Source of the DNA: Toxorhynchites rutilus septentrionalis
Taxonomy: Eukaryota > Arthropoda > Insecta > Diptera > Culicidae
Direction of reading: 5' to 3'
DNA: 64,000 bases
Assembly (NCBI RefSeq): GCF_029784135.1
Contig: NC_073745.1
Location: forward strand, 83,361,650-83,425,649
The number at the start of each line of letters is the position of its first letter. Positions within the stretch are counted from its first letter, which is position 1. Positions 30,441-43,431 of this stretch are shown piece by piece. The notes under the pieces are model-generated. The model had not been told where the DNA came from and made no database searches. It saw only the letters and a list, made by a program, of their open reading frames with translations. The translations under genes were made by a program, and so were the position numbers.

Positions 30441-32183
30441 AAACACACAGAAATTGTTTGCAGACAGAGAAGCGAAACCCGTAACGAGGCATTTGAACCG
30501 TTGAACTCGCCACATTACACGCAGGCACCCTGGCCAAACAATATTTGCCCAACAACAGTGGTGCCCCTTTATGAAGCCATCTCAGCAGTGGCCTTTTATG
30601 GGAGCACATTAAAAGCAAACGTTCGCACATTAATTTTCTTTGCCCCGTCGTGGCCAGAGCTTGGCGCGTCTAGACGGAGGTTCCGCACATAGGAGAGGAA
30701 CACTTCCGACCAATGGTACAATGATTTCGCTCCCCCACAAAAGCGCGGTGTCAAATCCGGCATTCCATTCTTTGGGGCCGTGTAATGGCACGTAGCTTTA
30801 TTGCTTCGTTGCAGCCACCGTCATTATTATCGCGGACCGAAAGCCCCGCACAAAAACGGAGCCTTTCTCGACGAAAACCATCCATTTTCTCAGTAATGAA
30901 TTAAATCGTTTCCTCCCTTTGGGTTGAGCAGTGTTGCCATCGCCCGAAGTGTTGAGAAAATGGGTGAGTAAAAGCGCGCGCGCGATTAGCCGGGTTAACC
31001 TAGCAGATGAACGTGAACCGAGGCGCCCGGGTAATGCAAGCGCACTGTAAACAAACGACCAAATTGTGGGATGCGACAGCTGGAACATTTTAATTTTACC
31101 AACTGTGCGCCACGCAAACCACACGCAAACGAACCGACACTCTCCGGCATTTAACTAAGCACTTAACCATTCGCGCTTCGGGGGCATCATTATGCCATTA
31201 TTGCAACTTAAGTCCGTTCGGTTTGCTCACTTTATTTATGCACGGATGCACACGGATCCACTGAAGCTTCGCCATAACACAGCATTGCGCGCGGAGAAAC
31301 ACTGTCGATAAACATCGTGTTTGTGAAATAATGGATTAATTTGTCCCCGGATCCCCCCGGGTCGGGTGGCAGTCGTTCTTTCTTCCTGGCCATACCTGGA
31401 TACACACAATGTTGCCCGCGTCAACACCGCGTTCACGTATTCCACGCTGCACTTTATGCTAATCCCCGAGGCGTCAATGTCTGCTGTTAACTGATTCGAC
31501 GTTCCGGGCCACAGTGGAACCATCGATTGCCGTTGGCATGTTGATGTATTGATGGTAAACTGTTATGGCAATAAATTCTATAGCGGTGTTTCAATTGATT
31601 TTGAAACCTAGCTGAACAGTTATCGGATTTAAAGTCGGCGAGTAACTTGAATCCCGCTTGAAATGATTCCGATGATTTAAAATTCATTGAGTAGATAATG
31701 CGTCGTACATAAAAATATTTAAATGTTCGTAGTGAAGCGCCACCTAAATCAGACTAATTTTATTATCCTTCATTCTAACTTCGAATGACCGGATGATACA
31801 AAAAAAAATGCATTTTAATAGAAATATTCACATAAAAAGTATGGACCTTGAGACCATAATTGGACGACAATATTTTGGCAGAAATGGGTTAAAAGACTTG
31901 CTCCTTATGGAGTTCTTTGGAGTCAGTCTTTCCTGCATATATTGAATGTAATGAAAAGCATTTAAGTGAACTTTATTAGGAAAATTACAAAAATAAAATC
32001 TAAACGTCTCCAAAAAATAGTTGAAAGTCATGGTTTCGAGGTGTCGAGACCAAGAAGACCCTGAATTATCATATCATTTTTGGAAATCTGTGTTTTATCA
32101 GGTTACATCTCGTTACGGGCTAGCTCATTTTTGATTTTATTTCTTTCTTTTTATTTCTTTTTAAGTCTGAGCTTTGATAGACA
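30441..32183. other. Unassigned sequence, no gene recognised
   Basis: 30450-31530 is GC-richer and more complex than average for this window, with open frames up to 108 codons lacking any known domain. It may be unique intergenic or intronic DNA. Confidence 0.4.
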
Positions 32184-32418
32184 TTTCGTAGTTGCTCTTC
32201 GTGATTGAGCTGAACCAGCGAAATTGCACAAAGTACACGCTGAATGACGCTTGGAATCAGCAAACCATTCTCATTGCGCAAGTATCTGTGATTCGAGCTT
32301 TGAATAAGTCAATGAAGAAATCAATAAAGACGCCGGCCACATCCTTACAGTCACCAGGGGAAGAGAAGGAATGTTAGTATGATTTCGTTGCCAGAAGGAT
32401 CACCTCTATTGTGTGGTT
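32184..32418. mobile_element. Second copy of the 9.0-kb retroelement-like repeat
   Basis: Matches 9049-9275: CGTAGTTGCTCTTCGTG, GAATGACGCTTGGAA, GACGCCGGCCAC, CTTACAGTCACCAGGGGAAG, AAGGAATGTTAGTATGAT. Diverged; flanks show no clear duplication. Confidence 0.75.
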
Positions 32419-33034
32419 CAATTGTGATTATCATGCGTTTGCAAAAGTTTTCACCCATCTGTACGTTGGAGGTTCCATACGAACAAAGGGGGTGCATGCG
32501 ATGCGGCCACCGAGTGCTGGAACACAAGACAGTCTCGTCAACCTGCATGAATTACTTGGTATGGTAGGCGATGTGTGGGTGCGATAAATTCAGCAAACGG
32601 CACCATCAACCGTCAAATATATAAAAAAAAAGAATGCCTCTAGAAGCACTTGTTGCCCTTCCTCCCGTCCCACTCTGTTCTGGCCGCTTGCCATTATGCG
32701 AAACCGGTGATGGAGTGATACGAAGCCAACGATGTTGTCTCTGTGCCGAAGGGGACGAACCCGCCAAACTTGTCAGAACTCCGCCCAATAGGTGAATACT
32801 GGGCGATTATGACATACAAGCTCCGGAAAACAGGGAAGGTCTTTAAAAAAGGCCAGGATTAAAGGAGTGGATCAAAGTGGAGAGGAGGATTACTAAACCA
32901 ATACTGCAAAAACATAGCTAACATGTGTTTATTTATTCTCTGTGAATTTCAAAAATCCGACTTAAAATTATTTTTTTGGTGATCATTATCTTCTGTTGCA
33001 TTTTTTTCGAGTGCAGTTTTCATTTTAATAAGAT

Positions 33035-33764
33035 ACACCCAGTTTTTTCACGCGGGGGGATACGTACCTCGTAAAAAACCGCGTAAAAAACAGCGTTAAT
33101 TGGAAAATCCGCATAACAAAAAACCGCCTTAATCCGAAAATGCGCGTAAAAAAAAACTCGTTAATTAGAAAATCCGCGTAAAAAAACCATGTCACTTGAT
33201 GATAGATATCAAATGGACTATCCTTACGTTGAACGGAAGTAAAAAGTTGAGTGTTGCTCGCTTCCCAAAGCCCGTAGTATTTTCCTGCAATTTCGTTGGT
33301 TACTGGTAGCTAAAGTCCGGTTTACCTCTCGAATGAGGTCATCTGCTGATGCTAGAAGATTCCCTTGTGATTTGTACACTCTACTGCCGATGCACGTGCA
33401 GTACCACTGTTGGACCGTCCACAGCTAAGTGGATAAGGAAACATTCACGAATCGCTGCCTGTAAAACTCCCGTCCCGTTGTACCCCCCGGTGAGCTCCCC
33501 GTTATCCAACACCTAAAATCAACGTAAGAATCGTGATAAGGTGCGACACTAATTTCCTTCATAAGCGCTAAGCTTCGTTACTAGCACTAATTACCGTAAT
33601 GTGCTCTGAAGGAGTATAAGAGAGAAATGTGAGCTGAGGGAGAGATGTAATATTGTACTGGTCTTTTTTTTACGCGGGAACTGCGTTTTTATTGGAAAAT
33701 CCGCGTAAAAAAATCGTGTTAATTGGAAATCCGCCTAAAAAAACTTGTAAAAAAACCTGGGTGT
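33035..33764. mobile_element. Inverted-repeat element with CCGCGTAAAAAA motifs
   Basis: Ends ACACCCAGTTTTTTCACGCG (33035) and, reversed, ACACCCAGGTTTTTTTAC (33764). Repeated AATCCGCGTAAAAAA and TTAATTGGAAAATCCGC phrases cluster at both ends. The centre (33230-33600) has no transposase. Probable non-autonomous DNA element of about 730 bp. Confidence 0.55.
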
Positions 33765-35460
33765 TTCTGGATCTCGAGTCCACAGCGGAAACTCTTTTGG
33801 AAAAATAGTTCTGAGAAGAATTGGTCGAAAAAATCGATTTTTTTTTGTTTTGCATTTTTGGGAAACGTTTGCCCTCAGAAATGTTGTCCTGAAAGGATTT
33901 TTCGATATTTGATTTCGTTGGAAAGAACGAAATCAAATATCGAAAAACCCAGTCAAAAGTATGAGGTCCCTCAAGGGGTGTAGTATTGCTTTACGAATTT
34001 TTAAATGCGTTTTTCTCGAAACCATGTTTTTTCAGCTGGTGGTATCGATATCTCAGGACATACTCTACCGATATGGCTGAAATTGTTTACCAACATGTAA
34101 AAATGAATTATCTAAAGCATTACATAACCGTTTTTTGATATCTCTTTTATCTATTTTTTATGAGCTTTTTAACAGCGATTTTTCATGAAAAATAACTCGT
34201 TTATAAAAAAAACGAACGCAATTTTGGCAATTTTTCAAATTTTACAAAACCCTTATGTAAAGCTTTAGGTATTGTCCTAAAGTTTCCAAATACTTATTGG
34301 AATTCGTTTTGCGACACCCCGTTACTTCAGAACCGATACCACCAACAAGATACCGATAACCAAAATACCCGAACACTTCACTTTATTCCTAACATCCGGA
34401 AAAAAGCGAAAATTCATTATTTTTGGACCTTCCAGACCTTCCCCCCTTGAGTACTTCTGTGTGGTAACTGGTGAAATAAAACATGCTGCAGCGCAGGAGT
34501 GAAGCATAAACACAGGAAAATTGTCACGTGTGCTGTTGGTGTTAGATTTCATCACTCTGGTCGCTTTTCGGGTTCTTCAGCCCTTTAATTGATAGTGTCA
34601 ACTACTTTCCGGTTAGAAAATGACAGATCGCTTCACAATCGAAGAACTAATTTTTATGCATACTGGCTGGCAGGACCATAACACAGGGGTGGGGCTTACG
34701 ACGCAATGTTTCGCATCTCTTCAGTGTGATATATCTTCAGTGTTCCGAGCAGAACCGTTGTATGTGATATCAGCATGAGCAAAAACTGCTCTGCTCGATA
34801 GCTAGTGTGAGACTGTGGTTAACTGAAAATACGATCGAACCGTTGATTCCAATCCTGCACATGTTCGTTTTCAGAAACTGTGATTTCCTTACGTTGTAAT
34901 TCTATCTTCTATTATGAATTAATTTGGAATAAATTCTCCAGATCTTGTATATTCCAATTTCTGGGATTCAACATTGCCGCAGCCTTCAACGTCGGATCAA
35001 ATTCGAATCTTTTTCTCATTTGTTTGATCAGCTTCACGAACTGCGAACTGCGACAAATATCCTTAAAAATATTCTGTTTTTCGCTGTCCTTCGTTCTGAT
35101 AGTTTCTTCTGCTGCTTTTCTAACCTGAAAAATGTTGCTGCTTTTAAAATGATTTTAAAATTTACAAATGATACTATCTATCAGACTATCATTGTAAGGA
35201 ATTCCGTCCTTATAAAACTGATCAATTATTGCATTGTAAATGCTTTTATGATCAGCAGCATCAAGAGATACTGCGGCGTAAAAGTCATCATGTACCTTGA
35301 TGTAGCTTTGTTCAAATGTAAGAAATTTCACAAACGGAACAAAATCTATACCAATCTGCACTTTTTGACGAAAATCTGTACATTGTACCATACAGTATCT
35401 GTACCAAAAATAACAAAAAAAAAGTACTTTTCCAGATAAATCTGTACGTGTGGCAACACT
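33765..35460. other. Unassigned AT-rich sequence
   Basis: No domain in open frames up to 164 codons (34945-35439, plus). A short inverted pair around GATTTCGTTCTTTCC (33900-33950) is present. 35380-35450 contains AATCTGTAC repeats similar to 63.5 kb. Confidence 0.4.
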
Positions 35461-35515
35461 GTTCGTGACCTTTAGCGAGAGGAAGGGATGTTAACCACTA
35501 CACAAGATCGCCCTG
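35461..35515 (-). mobile_element. SINE (type 3) head fragment
   Basis: Minus strand: GGGCGATCTTGTGTAGTGG then TTAACATCC and CTAAAGGTCACGAAC, the tRNA-like 5' half only. Confidence 0.65.
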
Positions 35516-35984
35516 AATATAGCTACGACTGTTTTCCCAGTGGCATAGCTGTATTTACACTGTATTTACACTATGCGCAAAACAATCAAAGTATTCCAAT
35601 ATGTTTTTTTTTTTTTTCAATATTTTGATATTCCAATCAATACTACGTAAAAGTATGTAATTAATAGATCATTTTGCCATTTCAGTATCGTTGATTTATT
35701 TTTTAGAAAAACAAAAAATGACTTTTGTTCCTAAATGGGTACTTTTAGGGTATTACATAAAAAAAAAATTGTGTAAATTTTGTTTTACCGTGTTTTCTTC
35801 ATCGATGCACCCCTCGGTTTCGACAGCCAAAATTTGATTGTGCGTAACTACCAGTATTGACAGGAATACCGGAAAGTTTGAACAAACTTTGAATATTGGA
35901 AAACTTTGATTTCAAATGGGAATGTATTTTTTTGCGCCCATCAGTGAAAATTGTATCTCGTTTCTACTCTAGTCGTTCCTCTTA

Positions 35985-36125
35985 ATCGGTACAATTAAGA
36001 GAAGCACAAATTAGACCAATCAAAACGTGAGATTTAGTGCAATTGCTTGACGTTTTACAATTATTCATTTTTACCTAAAACAAATATGAAATAATCCAGT
36101 TATAAGCATTCAATTCTTTCATTAT
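35985..36125 (-). mobile_element. Subterminal fragment of the GACGTAG/histone family
   Basis: Contains GACCAATCAAAACGTG, GCTTGACGTTTTAC, CAATTATTC and AGTTATAAGCATTC in the order seen at 26160-26350 and 17690-17880. Confidence 0.55.
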
Positions 36126-37289
36126 TTCTTGGATGAACATATTTTCATTTTATCCTACGTGTTCGGGAGTAATATGGTTATCCCGGATATGGAAAAGGGA
36201 TTCCCTCATCGTAACTATTTGCAATCTATAGAGAAACAACAAATCGAACTACTGAGACGATCACAGCGGTATATTCACCACTTTGCCGAAGCTGGAAATC
36301 AAGAGAGAAAGCGGCAAAATGGAATGCTGCGGAGCAATGTCAGTCCAATATGGTCCATCATGGGAAGCACTTCAATGTTAATTTGAATATACGTTTGTGG
36401 AATATTAATATATACTGCAGTGTCAGGAATAAATGTATTTCGTAAGCTCTAATATTGATATGAAACAGAGAACTGAGGAACAACTGATTGTCGTCTATAC
36501 TACATAGAACAGCATTTTATTTGCTGGCAGTACAGAATTTCGTACGATGTTGGTGCTTGGTGTTTTTAAGAACTATCGAAAGAGTCAAAAATGAGTCAAA
36601 AAATGAAAGATTTCGAACGTATATAACTTGACCATTTCTTTATATATCGCAGAGATGTGGACATCCATCACAATAATGTTTCTTCGAAATTTCGAGGGCC
36701 AGTGCCTATTTAGAGTATTTATTTATACTCCAACAAAAATAACGAATTTCGACTTTTCCCTGTTATTAACTTAAAGTATGCAACTGAATATAATTCAGAA
36801 AGTATGAAGAGCTATAAAATAACATAAAAACGTATTAATCGATTATGGTTTCATTGGAGCAAGAATCAGACCATACCATAACTGCATGCTCGAGACTAAC
36901 ATAATTTTTACATTTCATGCAGTTGTAGCGTGTTTTTCGGGTCGTTTATGGAAGAGAAGAATGTATAACGAGGTTCTAGAATATAAAGTTTTCATATTTC
37001 TAATATTGTTTGTCTCTGTATTAACTCCTAAGGATTAATGCCTTTTTTAAATTGGGCATGATAAGATGATCTAAAAGGATATCTAGGAACTTCCTTTTCT
37101 TTGTCTCGTTTTCTTGCCAATGTTGTTCATTATAAAAAAAATCACTGAGACCGTAACTGTAAAAAATAACCATAAGCCACCGATTAGTTCATAGTTTACT
37201 GTTTACAATTCTTCCAAAAGTGAAGTTCTTTCACAATTGTGCATATGTGTGACCATTGTATTTAGGGAATAACAATACGAAAGTCAAAC
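36126..37289. other. Unassigned sequence
   Basis: An open frame of 85 codons (36129-36386, plus) has no recognisable domain. Otherwise AT-rich. Confidence 0.35.
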
Positions 37290-37765
37290 ATTTGCCATAT
37301 CTGCCATACAAATGAAACTCAAATTTCTGCATTACTCGAGAAACAAGCAAATGGAACCAAATTTTGCATGTGGAGGTTTTAGGGTGCAATAAATGATTCT
37401 ATGGTGGTTAGATACTCCTCCCCCTCACTTAGGTGGGGCTGCCATAAAAAGGAAACACAAATTTCCTACATAACTCGAGAAATAATCAAACAAATGAAAC
37501 CAAATTTGGCAAGTGGAGGTTTTAGGGTGCAATGAATGTTTTTACGGTGGTTAGACACTCCATCCCCCTCTCTAAAGGGGAGCAGCCATACAAATGAAAG
37601 ACAAATTGCTGCATAATCCGCAAACTAATCAAGCAAATGGAGCCAAATTTGTCATGCGAATGTTTTAGAGGACACGAAATGTTTCCATGGTGAATAGACA
37701 CTCCTACCCTCTCTGTGAGGGGGAGGGGGACTGCCATGCAAATAAACGCTAGAGAGAATCGCAAA
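37290..37765. repeat. ~145-bp tandem repeat, three units
   Basis: Units share GGAGGTTTTAGGGTGCAAT, GGTGGTTAGACACTCC, a C-rich/G-rich block, CTGCCATACAAATGAAA and AACCAAATTTGGCA. Same family as 47400-48250 and 52310-52450. Confidence 0.75.
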
Positions 37766-37997
37766 GTCGTAGTGTTGATATTTTCTGAGAAATGAACGAA
37801 TTATTGATTTCTCGGTCTGACAGCCCTATGCGTGAGTATAGGAGTGTTAATGGAAGAAAGTAAAAGGGTCTGAGTCTAGGGGCACGGACATAAGTTTGAC
37901 GTAGGAGTGTGATTGTTCGGAACAATTTTTTTAATGTTAATGTTTAATGTTTAATGTAATGAAATCTGTTATTTAACTCTTTTGAAACTCCAAATGT

Positions 37998-38255
37998 GGG
38001 TCTTCGTAACCACATTGGTTGCGCGTTCGCTTAGTAAGCGATCGATCGTGAGTTCGAAACTCAGGGCCCTCGATTGACCTAAATTGCTACTTTGTAATGT
38101 ACCATATGCAATGGTATAGAAGGAATACTCTTACGCTCGAAAATGACAACTGTGAAATGTGCTATTAATAGATACGACAAACCATGTCACGTGTACACGA
38201 TAAAAATCCAGCTCTGTTACAACTAAAATGCTAATGAGCCTAAATAAATCGTTTG
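37998..38255 (+). mobile_element. tRNA-derived SINE (type 2), second copy
   Basis: Matches 21868-22335 with an internal loss: TAACCACATTGGTTGCGCG, GAGTTCGAAACTC, then the 3' part ending AATGCTAATGAGCCTAAAT. Here the B box keeps the canonical GTTCGA core. Confidence 0.8.
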
Positions 38256-39398
38256 CTAAATGTACTCATAACTGTCGAACGGGTTGCAACCAGTGATGGC
38301 AATTTCAGTGAACTGATACACCCGTGCGCGAGTTTCACGCCTAAACTGAGGATACAGTCATCACTCACTCAAGAGAAACTGTGCGCTTTTCCTTTCCACC
38401 GGTAAATATATAAAGAATAAAGTATGCGCTAGCTGGGAGAAATCTTGGTGCGAGTGAGTCACACTCTCTTACACTCTCTTTGCTGTTGGTAGTTCGAGTG
38501 TGCGAAAACCTGTGTCCAGCACTGAAGCGAGCTGATCTGCACTCTGCCACACTGAAGAGCGCTAAGTTGATTGAAAGCCTATTCTGCTCCGCATTCGCCA
38601 GAGCACACAGGTAAAAGCTAATCATAGCGTACTCTCCAATGAATTTCTCCGCTACACAGTAGCATGGTTGTGCGCTCTCTTTCCACACTCTAGCGCGACC
38701 GAGTGTTGAGTGAGAAAAAAAACTGCTCTGCCATCTTCTTGCACTCGCACATATCTGGAACTGTAATAATTATAGAACAAAGAGGAGCACTCTCGTTGAG
38801 GATGACGTAGTAGGTGGGTGAATTTAAGTTTCTCTTCGTTACTTAGAGGATATGGACATATGGACATATGGTGGTGACGAACAAAAAACAAAACATACCT
38901 TTGGAAGGAGGTTCAACTGTCTAACTGAAAATGGTTAATTAATATCAGTGTGATACATAACAGGGTGGAATTGGACCGGTAAACAAAAAAAATCGTTATT
39001 GATTACATTGATTATGGATTTTATGGGAAAGAAACAAAGAAATGATGAAAATACTTATGATTTCATGATATTTTGGTATCGCTTAAATAATGATTTTCAG
39101 TAGTAGTGATTTTCTATGAAATTGTACCCATTTTACTAACCCACTCCATCTATATCACCCTTATTCCTACACATTGACTGGATGATTAATTTGTTTGAAG
39201 ACGAATAATTGCACGCAATTTTGTGTTGCATACAACCTTCACGGGAATAAAGCAGAAAGAAAGAATTCATAATACTTGATTTACGTTCGCATTCGCTCGC
39301 AATACATACCTCTATTGTTCGTTAAATTGCTCACTTATTTTACTGCTTCCACTGTTGATATCTCAGGTAAAATTATGGTATGGTGATGGTATATATTA
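38256..39398. other. Unassigned sequence
   Basis: No gene recognised; open frames up to 107 codons on the minus strand (38365-38688) lack a domain. Confidence 0.35.
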
Positions 39399-39400
39399 TA

Positions 39401-39760
39401 CGAGGGTCGTTCAAAAAATAAGTTTCAGTGCCTCAGAAATCGCGGAAAAATAAAGTTAAGACAAAAAACAAGGTGATTTGCGTAATCTACGTTTTATTTT
39501 CTATTTTTCTACATAATCGCTGTAACGTTTTTTATAGCGTGGTACGAGTTTTTAGTTCCGAGCGCGAAGTGTGTATCGTTCAACTTTTTGAAGTACGATG
39601 TAACTGCGTCACGAATTTCTTCAGTGTTATCGAATCGTTGACCGCCGAACGCCTGTTTCATCACCAGGAATAAGTGATAGTCGCTAGGGGCGAGGTCTGG
39701 GGAGTAAGGAGGATGTTCGAACGATATCGTAAGAACGATTCTTTGCAACATGCATTTGAA
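39401..39760 (-). mobile_element. 3' fragment of a mariner element
   Basis: Starts with the mariner-type end CGAGGGTCGTTCAAAAA after a TA (39399-39400) and includes the transposase C-terminus. The other end is missing. Confidence 0.8.
39509..39751 (-). pseudogene. Mariner transposase C-terminal fragment (DD34D signature)
   Basis: The minus-strand frame encodes HPPYSPDLAPSDYHLF, the signature that contains the third catalytic Asp of mariner transposases, followed by FGGQRFDNTEEIRDAV and a C-terminal helix region to the end. The first two catalytic residues and the DNA-binding domain are absent. About 75 of ~345 residues remain. Confidence 0.88.
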
Positions 39761-42555
39761 ATCTCTTAATTTTTCGATACATTTTTCGTAGAGTGACCTC
39801 TATATAGAAATCAAAGACGTAAACCTACGTCAAAAAATCAATCCATCAATATGACACTGAAGAAAACTATGCGAAACACCAATACACATTTTCTACACTC
39901 TCGCCCTTCTTTAAATCTCATCCAGAATGTAATAATCAAATGCCACACTGTCAAATAAATTAGGGACAATATATGACCGCACAATATAAAGCTTTCCAGA
40001 CAGCGGAACCTCTCTTCTTCCCTCCATTGTTCCAGTCTCATGTGTGTACCCTACATTCACACCAGATTAGTAAGTGTGCTTATCCTGGGGCCTGATCTTA
40101 AACCGAAACAAAAACGAAAAAAAAATCCAAGAAAGTAATCTGCTTCCAGTGCAAATCCCTCCCTTTGTTCGTTGCACACCACATAAATTTGTGCTTTATC
40201 CCCGCGCGCGCAAATATGTGGTGGTCTTCTGATGCAAGGCGAAGAGTCCTCCTTTGGCGACGCTTTCGGAGTGCGCCCCGGAGTTTGTGTTACCGACGAC
40301 GATAAATTTCCGGAAAAATGGAGGAATTTTTCCCCCATTCTCTAGCGCTGGTATCTGTATGTGCTGCTGCTGACAAAGGATTCTAAATAAAACGTAAAAA
40401 TAATAGTATAATCAAAAGCGGCGTGTGTAGTTCGTGTTTTGGGGAGCAGCGGCGGAGGAGCCGAGGATGGATGAAAAGGATTTATCTCCCGGGGAGAGCA
40501 ATCGACTCAGCGGAATTTGTCTCCCCGTTTTTGGGGGCAGTGGATGCGGGAATAAGGAAACCTTATCTGATTAAAGTTCCTCCGAAAGTTTAACAATAAG
40601 CGGAAATGGGTTACTGGGGGGAATCCTTACTCAGGAGAGAGATTTTTGCTAGGGGGAAAACATTGTCCTCTTGGAGATAAGTTCGAGGGTGGATCAGCAA
40701 ACATATAAATATATTTCCATGCGCTACTTGGAATGAGAAACACAACCCTCAGTTTGAGAATCGAGGCAAAAGAAGTTCACAATAAGAGGATTTCTATTAA
40801 TTTGAGTGCAGAATTATTTTCGATCCGATTCCAACGAATGCACCGTGTACAAAGAGCTAGTAGCATTGCAATGCAATGCAATATCATTCCGATTTTGCCC
40901 TCTCGTTGAATCAGAATCGGGGGAAGAGAATTCTTGGAACTTCACTTTCGCATCAATCCCAATCTGCTGCAGTTAACGAGCAGCATGCGATAATTGCTTG
41001 TGCAAGCTCCGTTGATTACTGTGTTTATTGTAATTTCCTGCCCGAATATTGAGAGCGGCAGCAGCAGGACCAGCATCACCAGCCAAGGCCCCGTGATGAT
41101 GGTTTCCAACTCAGCGGTGGTTTGAGCCCGGAGCTGTGAGTAATTGAAAGTGGTCCACACTCAGTCAGTCTCGTAGGAGGAGGTTCCTTCCAAGCCACTT
41201 GATGTCCAGTGTGCGGTTGAAATTGAGGCCCGTCCCCCCCACTTTGCCCGTGATTGCTCTCCGGTCCTGTAATCAAGCTGATATACGTTATTTATATGCA
41301 TAGAGACAACACCATCGGGCGGCGGAAGTGTCTTGGCAGCAGGACGGAAAGTGAAAAGCAATTTCACCGACCACAAAATGGAAGACTCTCGTCTTGATTC
41401 CGAGATCCGTTGCCAGCTCTCAGGGCAACGATACTGCAGCGAGGTAAATTGTATTGTGGATGTCATTACCCGAACCCGCATATAGACACACATAGAGCCA
41501 AGTATGTGAAACATTTTACCCAGAACGCTATTTTGCACTCTGAAGAGCCATTCTGTTCCGCTGCCGGCATGAATTAAGTTGAATTGGTGATTGTTGCACC
41601 ACCAGGTCCATATCAGACCAGCCGGCTCGGACTCTTCCCGACCCACAGATTCGAATTGCATATGCGGTTTAGTTGAAGATGAGAGGTTCGGTTGAGGTAC
41701 ACACTCGAGTCGAGCATGTTATGAACATTGAGTGCTGCTGCCATTGAGGACTAAATGTGAAATGGTTAGGAAATTGTCATATTTTTCAAGCGATTGTGTT
41801 ACGATTTGCCAACAAGGATACTCCAGCTTAAGTACGGGTGTCTACTGACGGGTTTTGGATGAGATTGGGATGGTTTTTATTGTTGTTCTTCAACACCATT
41901 GGCGCATTGGATATCTTGTGGTGCAATAATCACCAATTCAACTGAATTCATGCATCAGTAAATTGAAAAGTGCGTAGAAAATTCAAACCAACAAATGTGT
42001 GGTGCAACTGAATGTTATCGATAGATGACACAAACCCTTTAATGGATCAAACCATTGAGATAGGTGATTGGTCAGACGATTGCTATTGATTGAGGTGGTG
42101 CAGAAATTGCACTGGAAAAAATTGAACGAAAAATATTATTAACAGTAACCTACAATAAAAATTGGACTGTTGTTCAAAAAGAATCTTTAAATTCTATGTA
42201 AAATCATAAAGAACTGTAGTTCGTAACCACTGATGTATGGTTTTAAAAGTCTGAAAAATGTAGAGAAATACGAATCAATCTGCAGTTTGGCAACTATGCT
42301 CACGTTTCTCATCTTTCTCCCTCATCCATATAATACTGATATAATGTGGATGAACCTTTCTTGACTCACCCTGGCTCTCCCAGAATGCGCTGTTCCGGAA
42401 GATTCCCTCATGATGATAATGACGCTAGATAACTGATAAACAGCATACAGTTACATGCAGAAGTGGACACATAAAGAGCAATTCCTCCCCAAATCAGTTG
42501 TTCTTGGTTATTCTTGGACTTTGTCATTCAATACCGTTAAAAATGCAGTGATTTT
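39761..42555. other. Unassigned, partly GC-richer sequence
   Basis: 40100-41700 is more complex and GC-richer than its surroundings. The largest open frame (41161-41661, minus, 166 codons) has no recognisable domain and no usual coding signals. 39816-39831 has GACGTAAACCTACGTC, a variant of the palindromic end motif. Confidence 0.4.
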
Positions 42556-43431
42556 TGACGTAGAACTACATCTTTCAGGAACGGTGCCAAATCAGAAATA
42601 GGTCACGTTTTTATGAAATAAAGTTAACGTTAATAACTATTTCCACTGTGAATGAATTCTCATGATTTGCATACCAATCCAATCGGAAATTCTTTAAGAT
42701 TCGTTTGGTATGCTACAGGACATTTCGCTAAACTCTAAACGGTTTAAATTCATGAAAACTGGAAAAACTTCCTTTCTTTCAATACATTCTTTCTGCCGAT
42801 TTATATGCTAACCCTACCCGTATTTCGAATGCTTATAACTCGAACATTTCTTAACAGATCGGAAAGATGTTTGCATTAATTGATAGGAAATATGTTTACT
42901 CGTCTATCACAATTAATTAAATATTATTTCTCATGAGATGAACAATTGAATAGCTGTAAAATGTCAAGCGTTATTTAAACGTTATTTGTAATAACTGCCA
43001 CGTTTTGATTGGCCCGATTTACGGTTTCCCCAACACAGACTTCAAAATCGATGTACCTGTGGAAATCCGCTCTACAAATATACATGCAAGTCGGGGGTAT
43101 TTTTGTTCCCACCGAGCTGTGTTTCCCTAACACGCACTTCAAAATTAATGTACCTGGGGGAATCCGTCGCGGGTATTTTATGGTATTGAGTACTTTTGTA
43201 CGCACTTGTCGTTGTGCAGACCGGAATATGTTTCCCTAAAACGTACTTTGAAATTGAGAAGCCTGGGAAAATCGTCATTTCAAATACTAGAGGTGAATGA
43301 ACTTTCGAGGTTAAAGAACTACGTAAACACGAAAAACATAATCTATTACAAAAATTTCGATGCATTCTAAAATAATATTCGAAGTGGTAAACCAGCGGAT
43401 TGCATAATATAACTGCGTAGTTCTACGTCGA
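42556..43431 (+). mobile_element. Non-autonomous element with GACGTAG ends and minisatellite cargo, second copy
   Basis: Left end TTGACGTAGAACTACATC (42556), right end CGTAGTTCTACGTCG (43416-43430), then the outer GCGGTCGTGTCCTAG tail. Subterminal segment, CCAAT-like GATTGGCCCG (43006) and minisatellite units (43019-43260) follow the order of the reversed copy at 25486-26604. Confidence 0.72.
43019..43260. repeat. ~88-bp minisatellite, two to three units
   Basis: Same unit as 20693-21060 (GTACCTGGGGGAATCCG, ATGCAAGTCGGGG, TTCCCTAACACG), the last unit diverged. Confidence 0.75.

Noticed and set aside
37998..38010. Target duplication for the second type-2 SINE
   Set aside because: Only a 6-base match (AAATGT) was found on both sides, too short to claim.
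41161..41661. 166-codon minus-strand open frame
   Set aside because: No recognisable domain, unusual composition, and no clear start context or splice signals to support it.
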